Assembly (NCBI RefSeq): GCF_001500125.1
Contig: NZ_LQIV01000013.1
Span: 1 to 64,000 of the forward strand
Direction of reading: 5' to 3'
DNA: 64,000 bases
Source: Mycobacterium sp. IS-1742
GTDB taxonomy: Bacteria; Actinomycetota; Actinomycetes; Mycobacteriales; Mycobacteriaceae
The notes below the pieces were generated by a model. The model had not been told where the DNA came from. It made no database searches and saw only the letters and a list, made by a program, of their open reading frames with translations. Shown piece after piece: positions 47,245 through 55,563 of this stretch. The position numbers were made by a program, and so were the translations under genes. Position 1 is the stretch's first letter; each line of letters starts with the position of its first letter.

Positions 47245-49029
47245 TCACTCCACCGTGACCGATTTGGCGAGGTTGCGGGGCTTGTCGACATCGCGTCCGA
47301 GCATGAGCGCCGACGTCCTGGCGAAGATCTGCAACGGGATCGCGCTCTGCAGCGGGCCCCACGGTGCGACCGGATTCTCGATCACCGGAACGCTGCTACC
47401 GGACGGGCCGATGCGGATGATGCTGCCGCCCCGGGCCTGCACCTCGGCGATGTTCGTGGCGAGCTTGGGATCGCCGTTGTCGATCACGATCACCGGGGTG
47501 CCGTCACTGATCAGCGCCAGCGGCCCGTGCTTGAGCTCACCGGCCGGGTAGTGCTCGGCCCAGCGGTAGGTGAGCTCCTTGAGTTTGAGCGCGCCCTCGG
47601 CGGCGTAGGGCAGGCCGGAACCCCGTGCGATGAAGACGTAACCGGTTGCGCTGATGCACTGTTCGGCCAGCGGAGGTACGACGCTCTTGGCCACGGTCTC
47701 GGTCCTGGCCAGCTCGTCGGGCAGCCGGCGCAGCTGATCGACGAGCGCTGCCGCTGCGCTGCGGGACAACCGGTTCATGGCGACGAGCGCCGAGAGCGTC
47801 ACCGCGACGCCGGCGATGATCTGGCAGGTGAACGTCTTGGTGGCGGCCACACCGATCTCGGGTCCGGCCGCGCAGTGGACGACACCGTCTGCGCGACGCC
47901 CGACGGTCGAATGGGGGCTGTTCGTCACGGCGAGGATCGAACAACCCTCCGCCACCCGGGTGTCGATGGCGTGGAGGACGTCGGCCGTCTCACCGGACTG
48001 GCTGATCGCCAGGCACAGCGTGCGCGGTTCGGGAGTGTCCATCCCCGCCTCACTGGCGACGCACCGCGTGACAGGCAGCCCGGACAACCGGTGCACCGCA
48101 TTGCCGATCACCATCCCGGCATTGAGCGAGGTGCCGCAGGCGATGATCTGCAAGCGGTCGAACGGCGCCAACCCGAGGTCATTCCACAGGGTTGCGGCGG
48201 CGACGCCGTCCGCCAGTTCGTCGAGCACGCGCGCGGCGGCTGCCGGTTGTTCGTCGATCTCCTTGGCCATGTGGTCGGCGTAGCCGTTGAGGTCCGCGTC
48301 GCTGCTGCGCCATATGCACCGCACCATGGTCGGCGGGGTTCGGCCGGCATCGGCCGCCGCCGGGTCGGCGGCGGTGAGTTCGATGACGTCACCGTCGTCG
48401 AGAACCTGGAATTCGTCGACCCAGTCGGCGATCGCGGCGATGTCGCTGGCGGCGAAGACGCCGTGGGCGGTGCGGGCGACCAGCAGGGGCGAGCCGCTGG
48501 CCGCCACGACGATGCGGCCGGTGCCGCGCTCGAGGACCGCGAGCGCCCAGCTGCCCTCGGCCACCGCGAGTGCGTTCCGCACCGCCGTGCGCAGATCGTC
48601 GGTGATCAGCAGTTCGTCCTCGACGAGATGCGCCAGCACCTCGCTGTCGACGGTCGAGGCCAGGCGGTGACCCGCTCCGGTGAGCACCTCGCGCAGACGG
48701 TCGGCGTTCTCGATGGTTCCGTTGTGCACCAGACTGATTCGTCCCGAGCAGTCGTTGTGCGGATGCGCATTGCCTTCCGTCACCGCGCCGTGGGTCGCCC
48801 ACCTGGTGTGGCCGATGCCGGTGCCGTCGAGTTCGGAACCGGTCCACGTGTGCAGTTGGTGTTCCAGGGCGGCGATGCGGCCGACGGTTCGCAACCGTGC
48901 GATGTCACCGCTGCAGGTTCGGACCGCCACACCGACGGAGTCGTAACCGCGGTACTCGAGCCGGCGGAGTGCGGTGAGAAGGTAGTCCGCAGCCGGACGG
49001 TGCGTACGGCACGCGATGATCCCGCACAT
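47245..49029 (-). CDS. glmS: Glutamine-fructose-6-phosphate aminotransferase (second GlmS)
   Basis: A 594-residue enzyme making glucosamine-6-phosphate. Cys2 nucleophile (MCGIIAC) and GATase-II domain to about residue 215 (GHTRWATHG, HNGTIEN), then two SIS domains (ACGTSLNAG; SQSGETADVLHA; FIARGSGLPYAAEGALKLKELTY; HGPLALI). Active-site residues appear intact. It is slightly short compared with about 610-625. Because mycobacteria have the housekeeping glmS elsewhere and this copy lies beside a GT2 synthase, it probably feeds UDP-GlcNAc for the exported glycan (inference). Confidence 0.88.
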   Translation of the reverse strand: MCGIIACRTHRPAADYLLTALRRLEYRGYDSVGVAVRTCSGDIARLRTVGRIAALEHQLHTWTGSELDGTGIGHTRWATHGAVTEGNAHPHNDCSGRISLVHNGTIENADRLREVLTGAGHRLASTVDSEVLAHLVEDELLITDDLRTAVRNALAVAEGSWALAVLERGTGRIVVAASGSPLLVARTAHGVFAASDIAAIADWVDEFQVLDDGDVIELTAADPAAADAGRTPPTMVRCIWRSSDADLNGYADHMAKEIDEQPAAAARVLDELADGVAAATLWNDLGLAPFDRLQIIACGTSLNAGMVIGNAVHRLSGLPVTRCVASEAGMDTPEPRTLCLAISQSGETADVLHAIDTRVAEGCSILAVTNSPHSTVGRRADGVVHCAAGPEIGVAATKTFTCQIIAGVAVTLSALVAMNRLSRSAAAALVDQLRRLPDELARTETVAKSVVPPLAEQCISATGYVFIARGSGLPYAAEGALKLKELTYRWAEHYPAGELKHGPLALISDGTPVIVIDNGDPKLATNIAEVQARGGSIIRIGPSGSSVPVIENPVAPWGPLQSAIPLQIFARTSALMLGRDVDKPRNLAKSVTVE

Positions 49030-49117
49030 CAGCGGCGTCGCGATCGTGGATGCGCCGCTCCGGCGACATGATTGATGAACATGCTGTCCCCCTTGTTGAT
49101 TCGTTGTTGAAGTCGGG

Positions 49118-50164
49118 TCAGTCCCCGGTGGCGTCGTTCTCCGGCGGATCGTCACCCGCCGGGCTGTCGCCCGCGGGCTCGTCCTGCGGTTCGGTGCGGG
49201 AGGTCTCCTGCGGCGGGTCGGGTTCGGCGGTGGGCGTGTCGTCCACGGCGGACTCCTCGGGCTCGAGGTCGGTGATGTCCTCGACCACATCGACCGGGTC
49301 GATGTCGAGGACGGGCTCGGCCGGCGCCGTGCTCGGGATTCCCGCGTCGTCCACCGGCGGGGTCGTCGGGTCGATCGATGTCGTTGTCACCGCTGCTGTG
49401 TGAGACAGATCGACGGCGGTGAATCCGGGTGCCGGGTCGGCCGCGATTTCGTAGGTCCGGGCGATCTCGAAGTCCGGCGTCGGACCGGTGGATGGGGCGT
49501 CCGGTGGCGGGGCCGACGCCGGCGCGGGATCGGACACCGTCACTCCGGCCGTCGACGTCTCGGCTCCGGCGGGTGCCGGACCCGCCCCGACCAGCACTTC
49601 GAGGGATCGGAGTACCGCGGGCCACACCGCGGCGACGAACGCCGGCGACCCGGCGACGAGCAGGGCTGGGAGCTCCTCCCCGAGGAACTCGAGCAGGATC
49701 AGGAGGGCGGGCAGGACGCCCTGGGTGGAACCGAGCGGTGCGCCGCCCCACCCCCCGTGGCCTCCGCCGGGGATCATCGGAACGGTCCCCGCCAGCGTGT
49801 TCAGCGCCAGCATGAGGGCCGGCACCCCGTAGGTCGCCGCGAGCTCGGTCAGCGTATCGGCGGGGAGTTCCGCGATCACGGCGGCCATGGCGGGGTCACC
49901 GTCGAGCAACCGCTCGAGGGCCGCCGCCAGGGCGATCGCGGGCAGGCCGTCGCCGGTGTCGTGGTCGACGAGTTCGACCACGAGCGCATTCGCCGCCTGC
50001 TGCTTCTGCGTCGAATCCGCATTGGGCGGGAACAGATCGAGCAGACCGGAGTCGCCGGGTATCGGGTACAGCGAGGCGGCCAGCGCGACGCCGACCGAGA
50101 CGACGGAAGCGGTGACGACGCGCTTGTTGACCCGTTGGGCCGCGGACGGTGCTCGATGCAACAT
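49118..50164 (-). CDS. Exported Pro/Asp/Glu-rich protein of unknown function
   Basis: A 348-residue protein. The start ATG at 50164 has GGAGG about 8 nt before it; another ATG at 50170 is too close to that site. A basic start leads into a membrane/signal segment (VVTASVVSVGVALAASLYPI) near residues 15-35. A helical Ala/Leu-rich region follows to about residue 190, with a Gly-rich patch (GGGHGGWGG). The last 130 residues are disordered, acidic and Pro-rich (DPPQETSRTEPQDEP). No family recognised. A cell-surface anchor or spacer is possible. It is 88 bp upstream of glmS. Confidence 0.72.
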   Translation of the reverse strand: MLHRAPSAAQRVNKRVVTASVVSVGVALAASLYPIPGDSGLLDLFPPNADSTQKQQAANALVVELVDHDTGDGLPAIALAAALERLLDGDPAMAAVIAELPADTLTELAATYGVPALMLALNTLAGTVPMIPGGGHGGWGGAPLGSTQGVLPALLILLEFLGEELPALLVAGSPAFVAAVWPAVLRSLEVLVGAGPAPAGAETSTAGVTVSDPAPASAPPPDAPSTGPTPDFEIARTYEIAADPAPGFTAVDLSHTAAVTTTSIDPTTPPVDDAGIPSTAPAEPVLDIDPVDVVEDITDLEPEESAVDDTPTAEPDPPQETSRTEPQDEPAGDSPAGDDPPENDATGD

Positions 50165-50347
50165 GGCCATCCCTCCTCGACGCGGAAGAGACGCACCATC
50201 GACGCGCCGTGACCCCGCGGAAAATCCACCCCGTTCTCGCTCCCGACCCTGCATGAAATTTGCTATCGGAAGCTACCGTGTATGACGGTATCCAGATACT
50301 GCGCGCACCACGGGGCATAGGCAATCGCCGGTTAAACCTTTTACGTG

Positions 50348-50359
50348 CACTTTTGTCAG
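50348..50359. repeat. 12-bp element CACTTTTGTCAG, copy 1
   Basis: Identical 12-mer to the one at 51197-51208 ahead of the LuxR gene. This copy lies about 185 bp before the exported-protein start. Its minus-strand reading CTGACAAAAGTG is followed 17 bases after CTGACA by TTTAAC, so it may be part of a promoter or a regulator site. Confidence 0.45.
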
Positions 50360-50384
50360 GTTCGTGCGATCAAGCGACAAGTTC

Positions 50385-50402
50385 GTCATCCGATCGTATG
50401 AC
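50385..50402. promoter_or_regulatory. 18-bp near-perfect palindrome in the exported-protein leader
   Basis: GTCATCCGATCGTATGAC: eight of nine base pairs of the two halves match around a CGATCG centre. A second inverted repeat, GATCG-N7-CGATC, follows at 50416-50432. Both lie in the 306-bp gap between the LuxR gene and the exported-protein gene, which otherwise has no gene and is less GC-rich than its surroundings. This is a likely regulator binding region. Confidence 0.5.
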
Positions 50403-50470
50403 AGGTGGGGTGAACGATCGGCACTGTCGATCATTTGCCATAACCCGGGTTGTCGTGCGCACCAGGCGCC

Positions 50471-51154
50471 TCACAGGTCGTCGGCGCTGAGGATCCCGTC
50501 CTGGATGGCGCGCGCGATCAGGGCGGCTTTCGTCGGTGCGGGCCTGCCTATCGCCGCGTACTTCGCCCGCACCCGTTGCAGGTGGGTGCGGACGGTGGAG
50601 GGCTCGATGAACAACCGCTGCCCGACGACATCCTTGTTCTCGGTCAGGAACCACGCGACGAGGACTTGACGCTCACGTTCGGTGAGATGGGGTCGCCCGC
50701 CCGTCCGGTCGTGGAGGAGTGCGGCGGCCATCCGCGGCGGGACGTACGGCGTGGCGCTGCGCGCGGCATAGATCGCGTCGCGCAGGTGGCTGCCGCTCTC
50801 GGACTTCGCCACGAAGGTGAGCGCACCCAGGTCGAGACAGGTGAGAATCACCTCGTCGGTCGCCAGATACGAGTACACGATCACCCGGTGTCCGCGCGAG
50901 CAGATCGTCCGAAGCGAGGCGAAATCCGGTGCGTGATCGTCGTATTTGAGCGCCAGCAGGACGACGTCGACGGTGGGATCGGCCTCGGGGTAGGCGGCGA
51001 TGAACTCTGTCGGGTGGGCGAAATGCCCGATGATCTTGATGGGTGGCACGCTGCCGATGAGCCAGTGCTCGATGCCGGCGTGCACCACGGCCTGGCGGTC
51101 GACGACGGCGATCGACACCGCGGATTCGCCGTGACCCTCCGGTGACGCGGGCAT
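50471..51154 (-). CDS. LuxR/NarL-type regulator with receiver lacking the phospho-acceptor Asp
   Basis: 227 residues: a response-regulator-like receiver (residues about 12-135) and a LuxR helix-turn-helix (LTERERQVLVAWFLTENKDVVGQRLFIEPSTVRTHLQRV). Where a normal receiver has D in LLDLxL, this one reads VDVVLLALKY with Ala68, and the N-terminal acidic pocket keeps only one Asp (VVDRQ). The Lys of FVAKSESG is present. No kinase gene is nearby, so it probably works without phosphorylation. Start ATG 51154 with AAAGGAG before it. It heads the exopolysaccharide block and may control it. Confidence 0.85.
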   Translation of the reverse strand: MPASPEGHGESAVSIAVVDRQAVVHAGIEHWLIGSVPPIKIIGHFAHPTEFIAAYPEADPTVDVVLLALKYDDHAPDFASLRTICSRGHRVIVYSYLATDEVILTCLDLGALTFVAKSESGSHLRDAIYAARSATPYVPPRMAAALLHDRTGGRPHLTERERQVLVAWFLTENKDVVGQRLFIEPSTVRTHLQRVRAKYAAIGRPAPTKAALIARAIQDGILSADDL

Positions 51155-51196
51155 CTCACGCTCCTTTGCCCGAATATCGCTTGGTTCACATCCAAC

Positions 51197-51208
51197 CACT
51201 TTTGTCAG
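51197..51208. repeat. 12-bp element CACTTTTGTCAG, copy 2
   Basis: Second exact copy of the 12-mer, 43 bp upstream of the LuxR start codon on the minus strand. With the copy at 50348 it marks the two leaders of the block and could be an autoregulatory site. Confidence 0.45.
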
Positions 51209-51413
51209 TGTGTGTCACTACGTTGCGCACCACCTGGGGTTGACTGGTTTTCATTGCAACCGCGCCATCCACGGGTGGCTGACGCGTAGCTGGGACGGCA
51301 CCGCAGATTGTGCGGTTTCAACAGGTATTTTCTGCGGGTCGGCCGGATCCGAAGGCGCGGCGCCCGAAGCGTCACGGCGCACGGAGGTCGGGCGGATCCC
51401 GGTTCCGCCATGT

Positions 51414-51449
51414 CTCTTAGAGTTGCTAAGAGTAGCTCGGAGAGCAACT
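51414..51449. other. Two overlapping hairpins in the LuxR-cobD gap
   Basis: CTCTTAG-AGTTG-CTAAGAG (51414-51432) is a perfect 7-bp stem. AGTTGCT at 51421-51427 can instead pair with AGCAACT at 51443-51449. The two use the same bases, so only one can form at a time. They lie in the 377-bp gap 51155-51531, which has no gene; a GATAAAT box near 51469 may be the cobD promoter, which would put the hairpins upstream of it. Confidence 0.45.
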
Positions 51450-51531
51450 TTCCGTCTCTGTGGTACACACTGATAAATTTGCCAGCCCGGGTCTGCGCGG
51501 TCGATGTGGCGCGGTGTGAGACGCTCCCCGG

Positions 51532-52482
51532 GTGTTCATGCCGACCACGCGCGCCCGCGCCGCCGGAATCGCGGCCGGACTGCTCGCCGACGCGCTGCTC
51601 GGGGATCCGCGCCGTGGCCACCCCGTTGCCGGATTCGGTTGCGCTGCAGCGCAATGGGAACGGCTGACCTACGCCGACTCCCGGTGGGCCGGGGCTCTGC
51701 ACACCGGTGCGTTGTTGACCGCGCTCGCCGCGGGCGGGTCCACCGCTGCGCGGGCGGCGCGCCCGTGCCCCCTGGCCACCGTGGCGCTCACCGCGGCCGC
51801 CACCTTCTTCGCCGTGGGCGGCACCTCGCTGTGCCGGGTGGGCGACGGGCTGTCGGCGGTGCTCGACGCCGGTGACGTCGTCGGCGGCCGTGGCCTGTTG
51901 CCGTCGCTCTGCGGACGGGATCCGGCGGTGCTCGACGCCGACGGCCTGACCCGCGCCGCCACGGAGTCGATCGCCGAGAACACCTCCGACGCGCAGGTCG
52001 CGCCGTTGATGTGGGCGGCCGTCGCCGGTGTGCCGGGTCTGCTGGTGTACCGGGGAGCCAACACGCTGGATGCGATGATCGGCAACCGATCTGCGCGGTA
52101 TGTCCGATTCGGTTGGGCCGCAGCACGACTCGACGATGTCCTGAACTACCTGCCGGCTCGGCTGACCGGGCTGCTGACCGTACTGTGCGCGCCGGTGGTC
52201 CGCGGCGCTCCTGCCGAGGCGTTGCGGGCCTGGCGGCGCGACGCCCACCGGCATCCCAGTCCCAACGCCGGCGTCGCCGAGGCGGCGTTCGCCGGAGCGC
52301 TGGGCCTGCGGCTGGGCGGCCCCACGCAGTACGCCCACGAATTGGAGATCAGGCCGACGCTCGGGGACGGGCGCAGCCCCGCGGTGGCCGACCTCCGCCG
52401 GGCGGTGCGGTTGTCGCGGGCGGTGCAGGCGGCGGCCGGGGTGCTGGCGGTGACGGTGGCGGCTCAGCGCCGCCGGCCGTAG
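51532..52482 (+). CDS. cobD: Adenosylcobinamide-phosphate synthase (CbiB/CobD)
   Basis: A 316-residue membrane protein of cobalamin synthesis that joins aminopropanol to adenosylcobyric acid. Family motifs: LLADALLGDPRRGHPVAGFG near the start, TESIAENTSDAQVAPLMWAAVAGVPGLLVYRGANTLDAMIG and HPSPNAGVAEAAFAGALG. Several membrane helices. The GTG at 51532 (MFMPTTRARAAG) gives the same N-terminal length as the M. tuberculosis protein as I recall it. The 3' end overlaps the convergent SURF1 gene by 19 bp. Confidence 0.92.
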   Translation: MFMPTTRARAAGIAAGLLADALLGDPRRGHPVAGFGCAAAQWERLTYADSRWAGALHTGALLTALAAGGSTAARAARPCPLATVALTAAATFFAVGGTSLCRVGDGLSAVLDAGDVVGGRGLLPSLCGRDPAVLDADGLTRAATESIAENTSDAQVAPLMWAAVAGVPGLLVYRGANTLDAMIGNRSARYVRFGWAAARLDDVLNYLPARLTGLLTVLCAPVVRGAPAEALRAWRRDAHRHPSPNAGVAEAAFAGALGLRLGGPTQYAHELEIRPTLGDGRSPAVADLRRAVRLSRAVQAAAGVLAVTVAAQRRRP

Positions 52483-53288
52483 CGGTCGGCGAGTTTGTCC
52501 TCCGGCGTCGCCGGCGCCTTGGAGTCGGCTGCGGACTGCGCGGCCGCCCTGTCGCGGCGGCGCTGGCGGATCTCGGCGTAGACGAAGTACCCCAGGCCGA
52601 TCGGGGCGATGATGCCGAACGCGATCCACTGGATTCCGTAGGACAGGAACGGGCCGGCGTCGAGGTGCGGCAGGCCGATGACGCCGAGCCCGCCCGGCTG
52701 ATCCTCGACCAGTTGCAGATACGAGCCGGCCAGCGGCACGCCGGTGAGCGCGGAGATCTGGCCGGGGTTGATCGCGTACACCTGCACGGTGCCGTCGTCC
52801 CGTAGCGGTTCCTTGCCCGCGGGCACGGCTTCGGCATCGCGCAGTCGCGCGGTGATGGTCACGGTCCCGGCCGGGGCCGGTTCGATCGGGGGCACCTCCG
52901 TGCCCTGTTCCGGTGTGACGTAGCCGCGGTCCACCAGCACGGTCGGGCCGCCGTCGACGGCGAACGGCACCAGCACCTCGTACGCCGGATCGCCGTCGAT
53001 CACCCTCAGCCGGGCCAGCACCTGCGCCTCGGGCAGATACCGCCCGGTGGCGGTGACCCGTTGCCACTGTTCGTCCGGGGCAGCCGAATCCTGACGCGGC
53101 AGCACCGACGTCAACGGCACCGGTTCGGCGGTCACCGAGCGGGCGATCTGGTCGTTCTCCCGCGAGGTCGTGGTGTTCTTGCCCAGCTGCCAGGGCGCCA
53201 GCACGGTGAAGCACAGGTAGGCGAAGGCGAGCACCACCACGTACAGCGCCAGCCACGCCGGCCGCAAGAGGAATGCCCAGCGCTTCAT
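52464..53288 (-). CDS. SURF1 family protein (cytochrome oxidase assembly)
   Basis: A 274-residue protein with one membrane helix at each end (LALYVVVLAFAYLCFTVLAPWQLG; IAFGIIAPIGLGYFVYAEI), flanking a periplasmic SURF1 domain with VLVDRGYVTPEQ. SURF1 helps insert haem A into cytochrome c oxidase. The C-terminal cytoplasmic tail is basic and Ala-rich. Its ATG overlaps the ptpA stop by one base. Positional counterpart of Rv2235 (from memory). Confidence 0.88.
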   Translation of the reverse strand: MKRWAFLLRPAWLALYVVVLAFAYLCFTVLAPWQLGKNTTTSRENDQIARSVTAEPVPLTSVLPRQDSAAPDEQWQRVTATGRYLPEAQVLARLRVIDGDPAYEVLVPFAVDGGPTVLVDRGYVTPEQGTEVPPIEPAPAGTVTITARLRDAEAVPAGKEPLRDDGTVQVYAINPGQISALTGVPLAGSYLQLVEDQPGGLGVIGLPHLDAGPFLSYGIQWIAFGIIAPIGLGYFVYAEIRQRRRDRAAAQSAADSKAPATPEDKLADRYGRRR

Positions 53289-53788
53289 CAGCTCGCGATA
53301 CCTCGGGTGGCGAGCTGTTCGTCGACCCAGTCGTGCAGGCCGGGCAGCGACGCCTCGATCACGGTGAACACGTCCTCGAAGTCGTCCTGTGTGCCGTAGT
53401 ACGGATCCTCGACGTCGAGCGGATGTGCCGCCGAGCGGGGATCGAACGAGCGCAGCATGCGCAGACGTCCTGGCGGCACGCCCAGCTCGGTCAGCATCCG
53501 GACGTGATTGCGGCCCAGCGCCACCACCAGATCGGCGGCCAGGTGATCGTCGTCGACCTGGGCGGCCTCGTGGCTGCTCGGGTATCCGTGCGCGCGCAGC
53601 ACGTGGACCGCTCGCCGGTCGGCCGGATCACCGGCGTGCCACCCCCCGGTGCCCGCACTGCTCACCCGGACCGCCCCCGACAGCCCGCGTTCGGCGATCT
53701 GGTGGGCGAACATCTTCTCCGCCATCGGCGAGCGGCAGATGTTGCCCGAACAGACGAACGTGATGTGGAGCGGCCCCGACTCAGACAC
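53288..53788 (-). CDS. ptpA: Low-molecular-weight protein tyrosine phosphatase PtpA
   Basis: A 166-residue phosphatase with the C-x5-R P-loop FVCSGNICRSPMAEK (Cys13, Arg19) and the general-acid Asp in DVEDPYYG. In pathogenic mycobacteria PtpA is secreted and blocks phagosome maturation; in a fast grower it probably has an internal role. GTG at 53788 lies 8 bp inside the ptkA 3' end, so both are made together. The frame could be read further upstream, but that part is out-of-frame ptkA sequence. Confidence 0.93.
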   Translation of the reverse strand: MSESGPLHITFVCSGNICRSPMAEKMFAHQIAERGLSGAVRVSSAGTGGWHAGDPADRRAVHVLRAHGYPSSHEAAQVDDDHLAADLVVALGRNHVRMLTELGVPPGRLRMLRSFDPRSAAHPLDVEDPYYGTQDDFEDVFTVIEASLPGLHDWVDEQLATRGIAS

Positions 53789-54458
53789 CCAGCACCTCCC
53801 GCAGGGCGGCGACGGTGTCGACGTGCGCAAGGACGGGCACCGGGCCGGGTTCGGCGAAGTCGGCGCGGCCGTAGCCCCAGCCGACCACCACGGTGTCGAT
53901 GCCGTGCATGGCGGCACCCTCGACGTCATGCGACCGGTCACCGACCATCACCACGCGGTCGGGCAGCGGTTCGAGCCGGGCCAGCGCGGAGGCGACGACG
54001 TCGGCCTTGGCGGCGCGGGTGCCGTCGGGACTGGCGCCGGCGATCACCTCGAAGAAGCCGTCCAGGCCGAAGTGGGCAAGGATGCGCTGCGCCGTGGGCT
54101 CGGCCTTCGACGTCGCCACCGCCATCCGGACCCCCGCCGCCTGCAGGTCGGCCAGCAGCGCGGGGATGCCGTCGAACGTGCGGTTCATCGCCCAACCCCG
54201 CGAGGTGTAGTCGGCCCGGTAGGCCGCGATCGCCGCGTCCGCTCGCTCGCCGAGGCCGAGGGAGCGCAGGGTGTGGTGCATCGGCGGGCCCACGATGCGG
54301 CCGGCCAGATCGCCATCGGGAACCGGCGCCCCGACCTCGCTCAGCGCATGCCGGAAGCTCGAGACGATGCCCTCCGCCGAATCGGTCAGCGTGCCGTCCA
54401 GATCGAACAGCACGAGCTGCGGGCGGGTGGCGGTGGAGCGGGCGAGCGTGTCGGTCAC
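53781..54458 (-). CDS. ptkA: HAD-family hydrolase, protein tyrosine kinase PtkA counterpart
   Basis: A 225-residue HAD protein: motif I LFDLDGTLTDS, motif II VATSKAEP, motif IV VGDRSHDVEGA. M. tuberculosis PtkA (Rv2232, 291 aa from memory) has this fold and phosphorylates PtpA; the long disordered N-terminus of that protein is missing here. The GTG at 54458 is preferred, with GGGGAG 8-9 nt before it. Whether this shorter form has kinase activity is not shown by sequence. Overlaps ptpA by 8 bp. Confidence 0.85.
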   Translation of the reverse strand: MTDTLARSTATRPQLVLFDLDGTLTDSAEGIVSSFRHALSEVGAPVPDGDLAGRIVGPPMHHTLRSLGLGERADAAIAAYRADYTSRGWAMNRTFDGIPALLADLQAAGVRMAVATSKAEPTAQRILAHFGLDGFFEVIAGASPDGTRAAKADVVASALARLEPLPDRVVMVGDRSHDVEGAAMHGIDTVVVGWGYGRADFAEPGPVPVLAHVDTVAALREVLGV

Positions 54459-54540
54459 GCTCCCATTCTCCCCGAAGTCCTCCACGGACTTCGCGGGGTC
54501 GTCCGGCCTACCCTCTCGCCCCGCGCACTAGGGTCGTGCT

Positions 54541-55563
54541 GTGCCACGTCTCGCGCCGCAGGCGACCCGGTACCACGGCGACCAGGCCGTGCTGCCCGGC
54601 ATGCTCGACTTCGCCGTCAACGTGCGTTCCGCCGCGCCGCCGTCGTGGCTGGCCGCACGCCTCGCGCAGCGCCTGTCCGACCTCGGCCGCTATCCGTCGG
54701 CCGCCGACGAACCCGCCGCCGTCGCCGCGGTGGCGGCCCGGCACGGCCGCGCGGAGGATGAGGTCGCGCTGCTGGCCGGCGGGGCGGAGGGCTTCGCGCT
54801 GCTCGCCCGCCTGCGGCCCCGGTTGGCCGCGCTGGTCGCGCCGTCGTTCACCGAACCCGATGCGGTGTTCGCCGCAGCGGGCGTGCCCGTCGTCCACGTG
54901 GTGCTCGATCCGCCGTTCCGGCTGACCGGGGTCCGGATTCCGGACGCGGCCGACCTGGTGGTGGTCGGCAACCCGACCAACCCCACCGCGGTGCTGCACT
55001 CCCGGGCGGACATCCTTGCGCTGCGCCGCCCCGGACGGACCCTGGTGGTCGACGAGGCGTTCGCCGACGCGGTGCCCGGCGAGCCGGAGTCGCTGGCGGC
55101 CGAGGCCCTGCCGGACGTGCTGGTGCTGCGCAGCCTCACCAAGACGTGGGCGCTCGCCGGGCTGCGGGTCGGGTATGCGCTCGGTGCGCCCGACCTGCTG
55201 CGGCGCCTGACCGCCCAGCGCGCACACTGGGCGCTGGGCACCCTGCAGCTCGAGGCGCTCGCCGCCTGCAATGGGCCGTCCGCGCTGCGCGAGGCGCAGG
55301 CCGGTGCACAGCGGCTGGCCGCGGTGCGTGCCGAGATGGTCACGGGACTGGCCCGGGTCGGCGCCGACTGCGTCGCCGGTAGCGCACCGTTCGTGCTCTT
55401 CGCGGTGCCGGACGCCGGCCTGGTGCGGAAACGATTGGAAGCCAAGGGGATCGCGGTGCGACGGTGTGACACGTTCGTCGGCCTGGACGGTGAGTTCCTG
55501 CGGGCGGCGGTGCGCGAGGAATGGCCGGTGCTCGCCGGGGCGCTGGCGGAGGCGGTGCGATGA
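54541..55563 (+). CDS. cobC: PLP-dependent aminotransferase CobC (threonine-phosphate decarboxylase-like)
   Basis: A 340-residue fold-type I PLP enzyme related to histidinol-phosphate aminotransferase and to CobD/CobC decarboxylases that supply aminopropanol phosphate for cobalamin. PLP Lys in [46 protein letters not shown] at 54529-54534 ends 6 nt before the GTG, a leaderless start. Coupled to the Nif3 gene by ATGA overlap. The position, a few genes from cobD, supports a cobalamin role. A known alternative reading is a histidinol-phosphate aminotransferase-like enzyme. Confidence 0.85.
   Translation: MPRLAPQATRYHGDQAVLPGMLDFAVNVRSAAPPSWLAARLAQRLSDLGRYPSAADEPAAVAAVAARHGRAEDEVALLAGGAEGFALLARLRPRLAALVAPSFTEPDAVFAAAGVPVVHVVLDPPFRLTGVRIPDAADLVVVGNPTNPTAVLHSRADILALRRPGRTLVVDEAFADAVPGEPESLAAEALPDVLVLRSLTKTWALAGLRVGYALGAPDLLRRLTAQRAHWALGTLQLEALAACNGPSALREAQAGAQRLAAVRAEMVTGLARVGADCVAGSAPFVLFAVPDAGLVRKRLEAKGIAVRRCDTFVGLDGEFLRAAVREEWPVLAGALAEAVR

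Noticed and set aside
43557..51154. The accessory block as a prophage or transposon
   Set aside because: No integrase, transposase, terminal repeats or tRNA-end duplication was seen; the tRNA-Val at 41107 lies outside the block with no visible repeat of its 3' end.
51210..51473. Possible 87-residue gene in the LuxR-cobD gap
   Set aside because: No ribosome site, no recognisable domain and unusual composition; it overlaps the hairpin region and is better left as non-coding.
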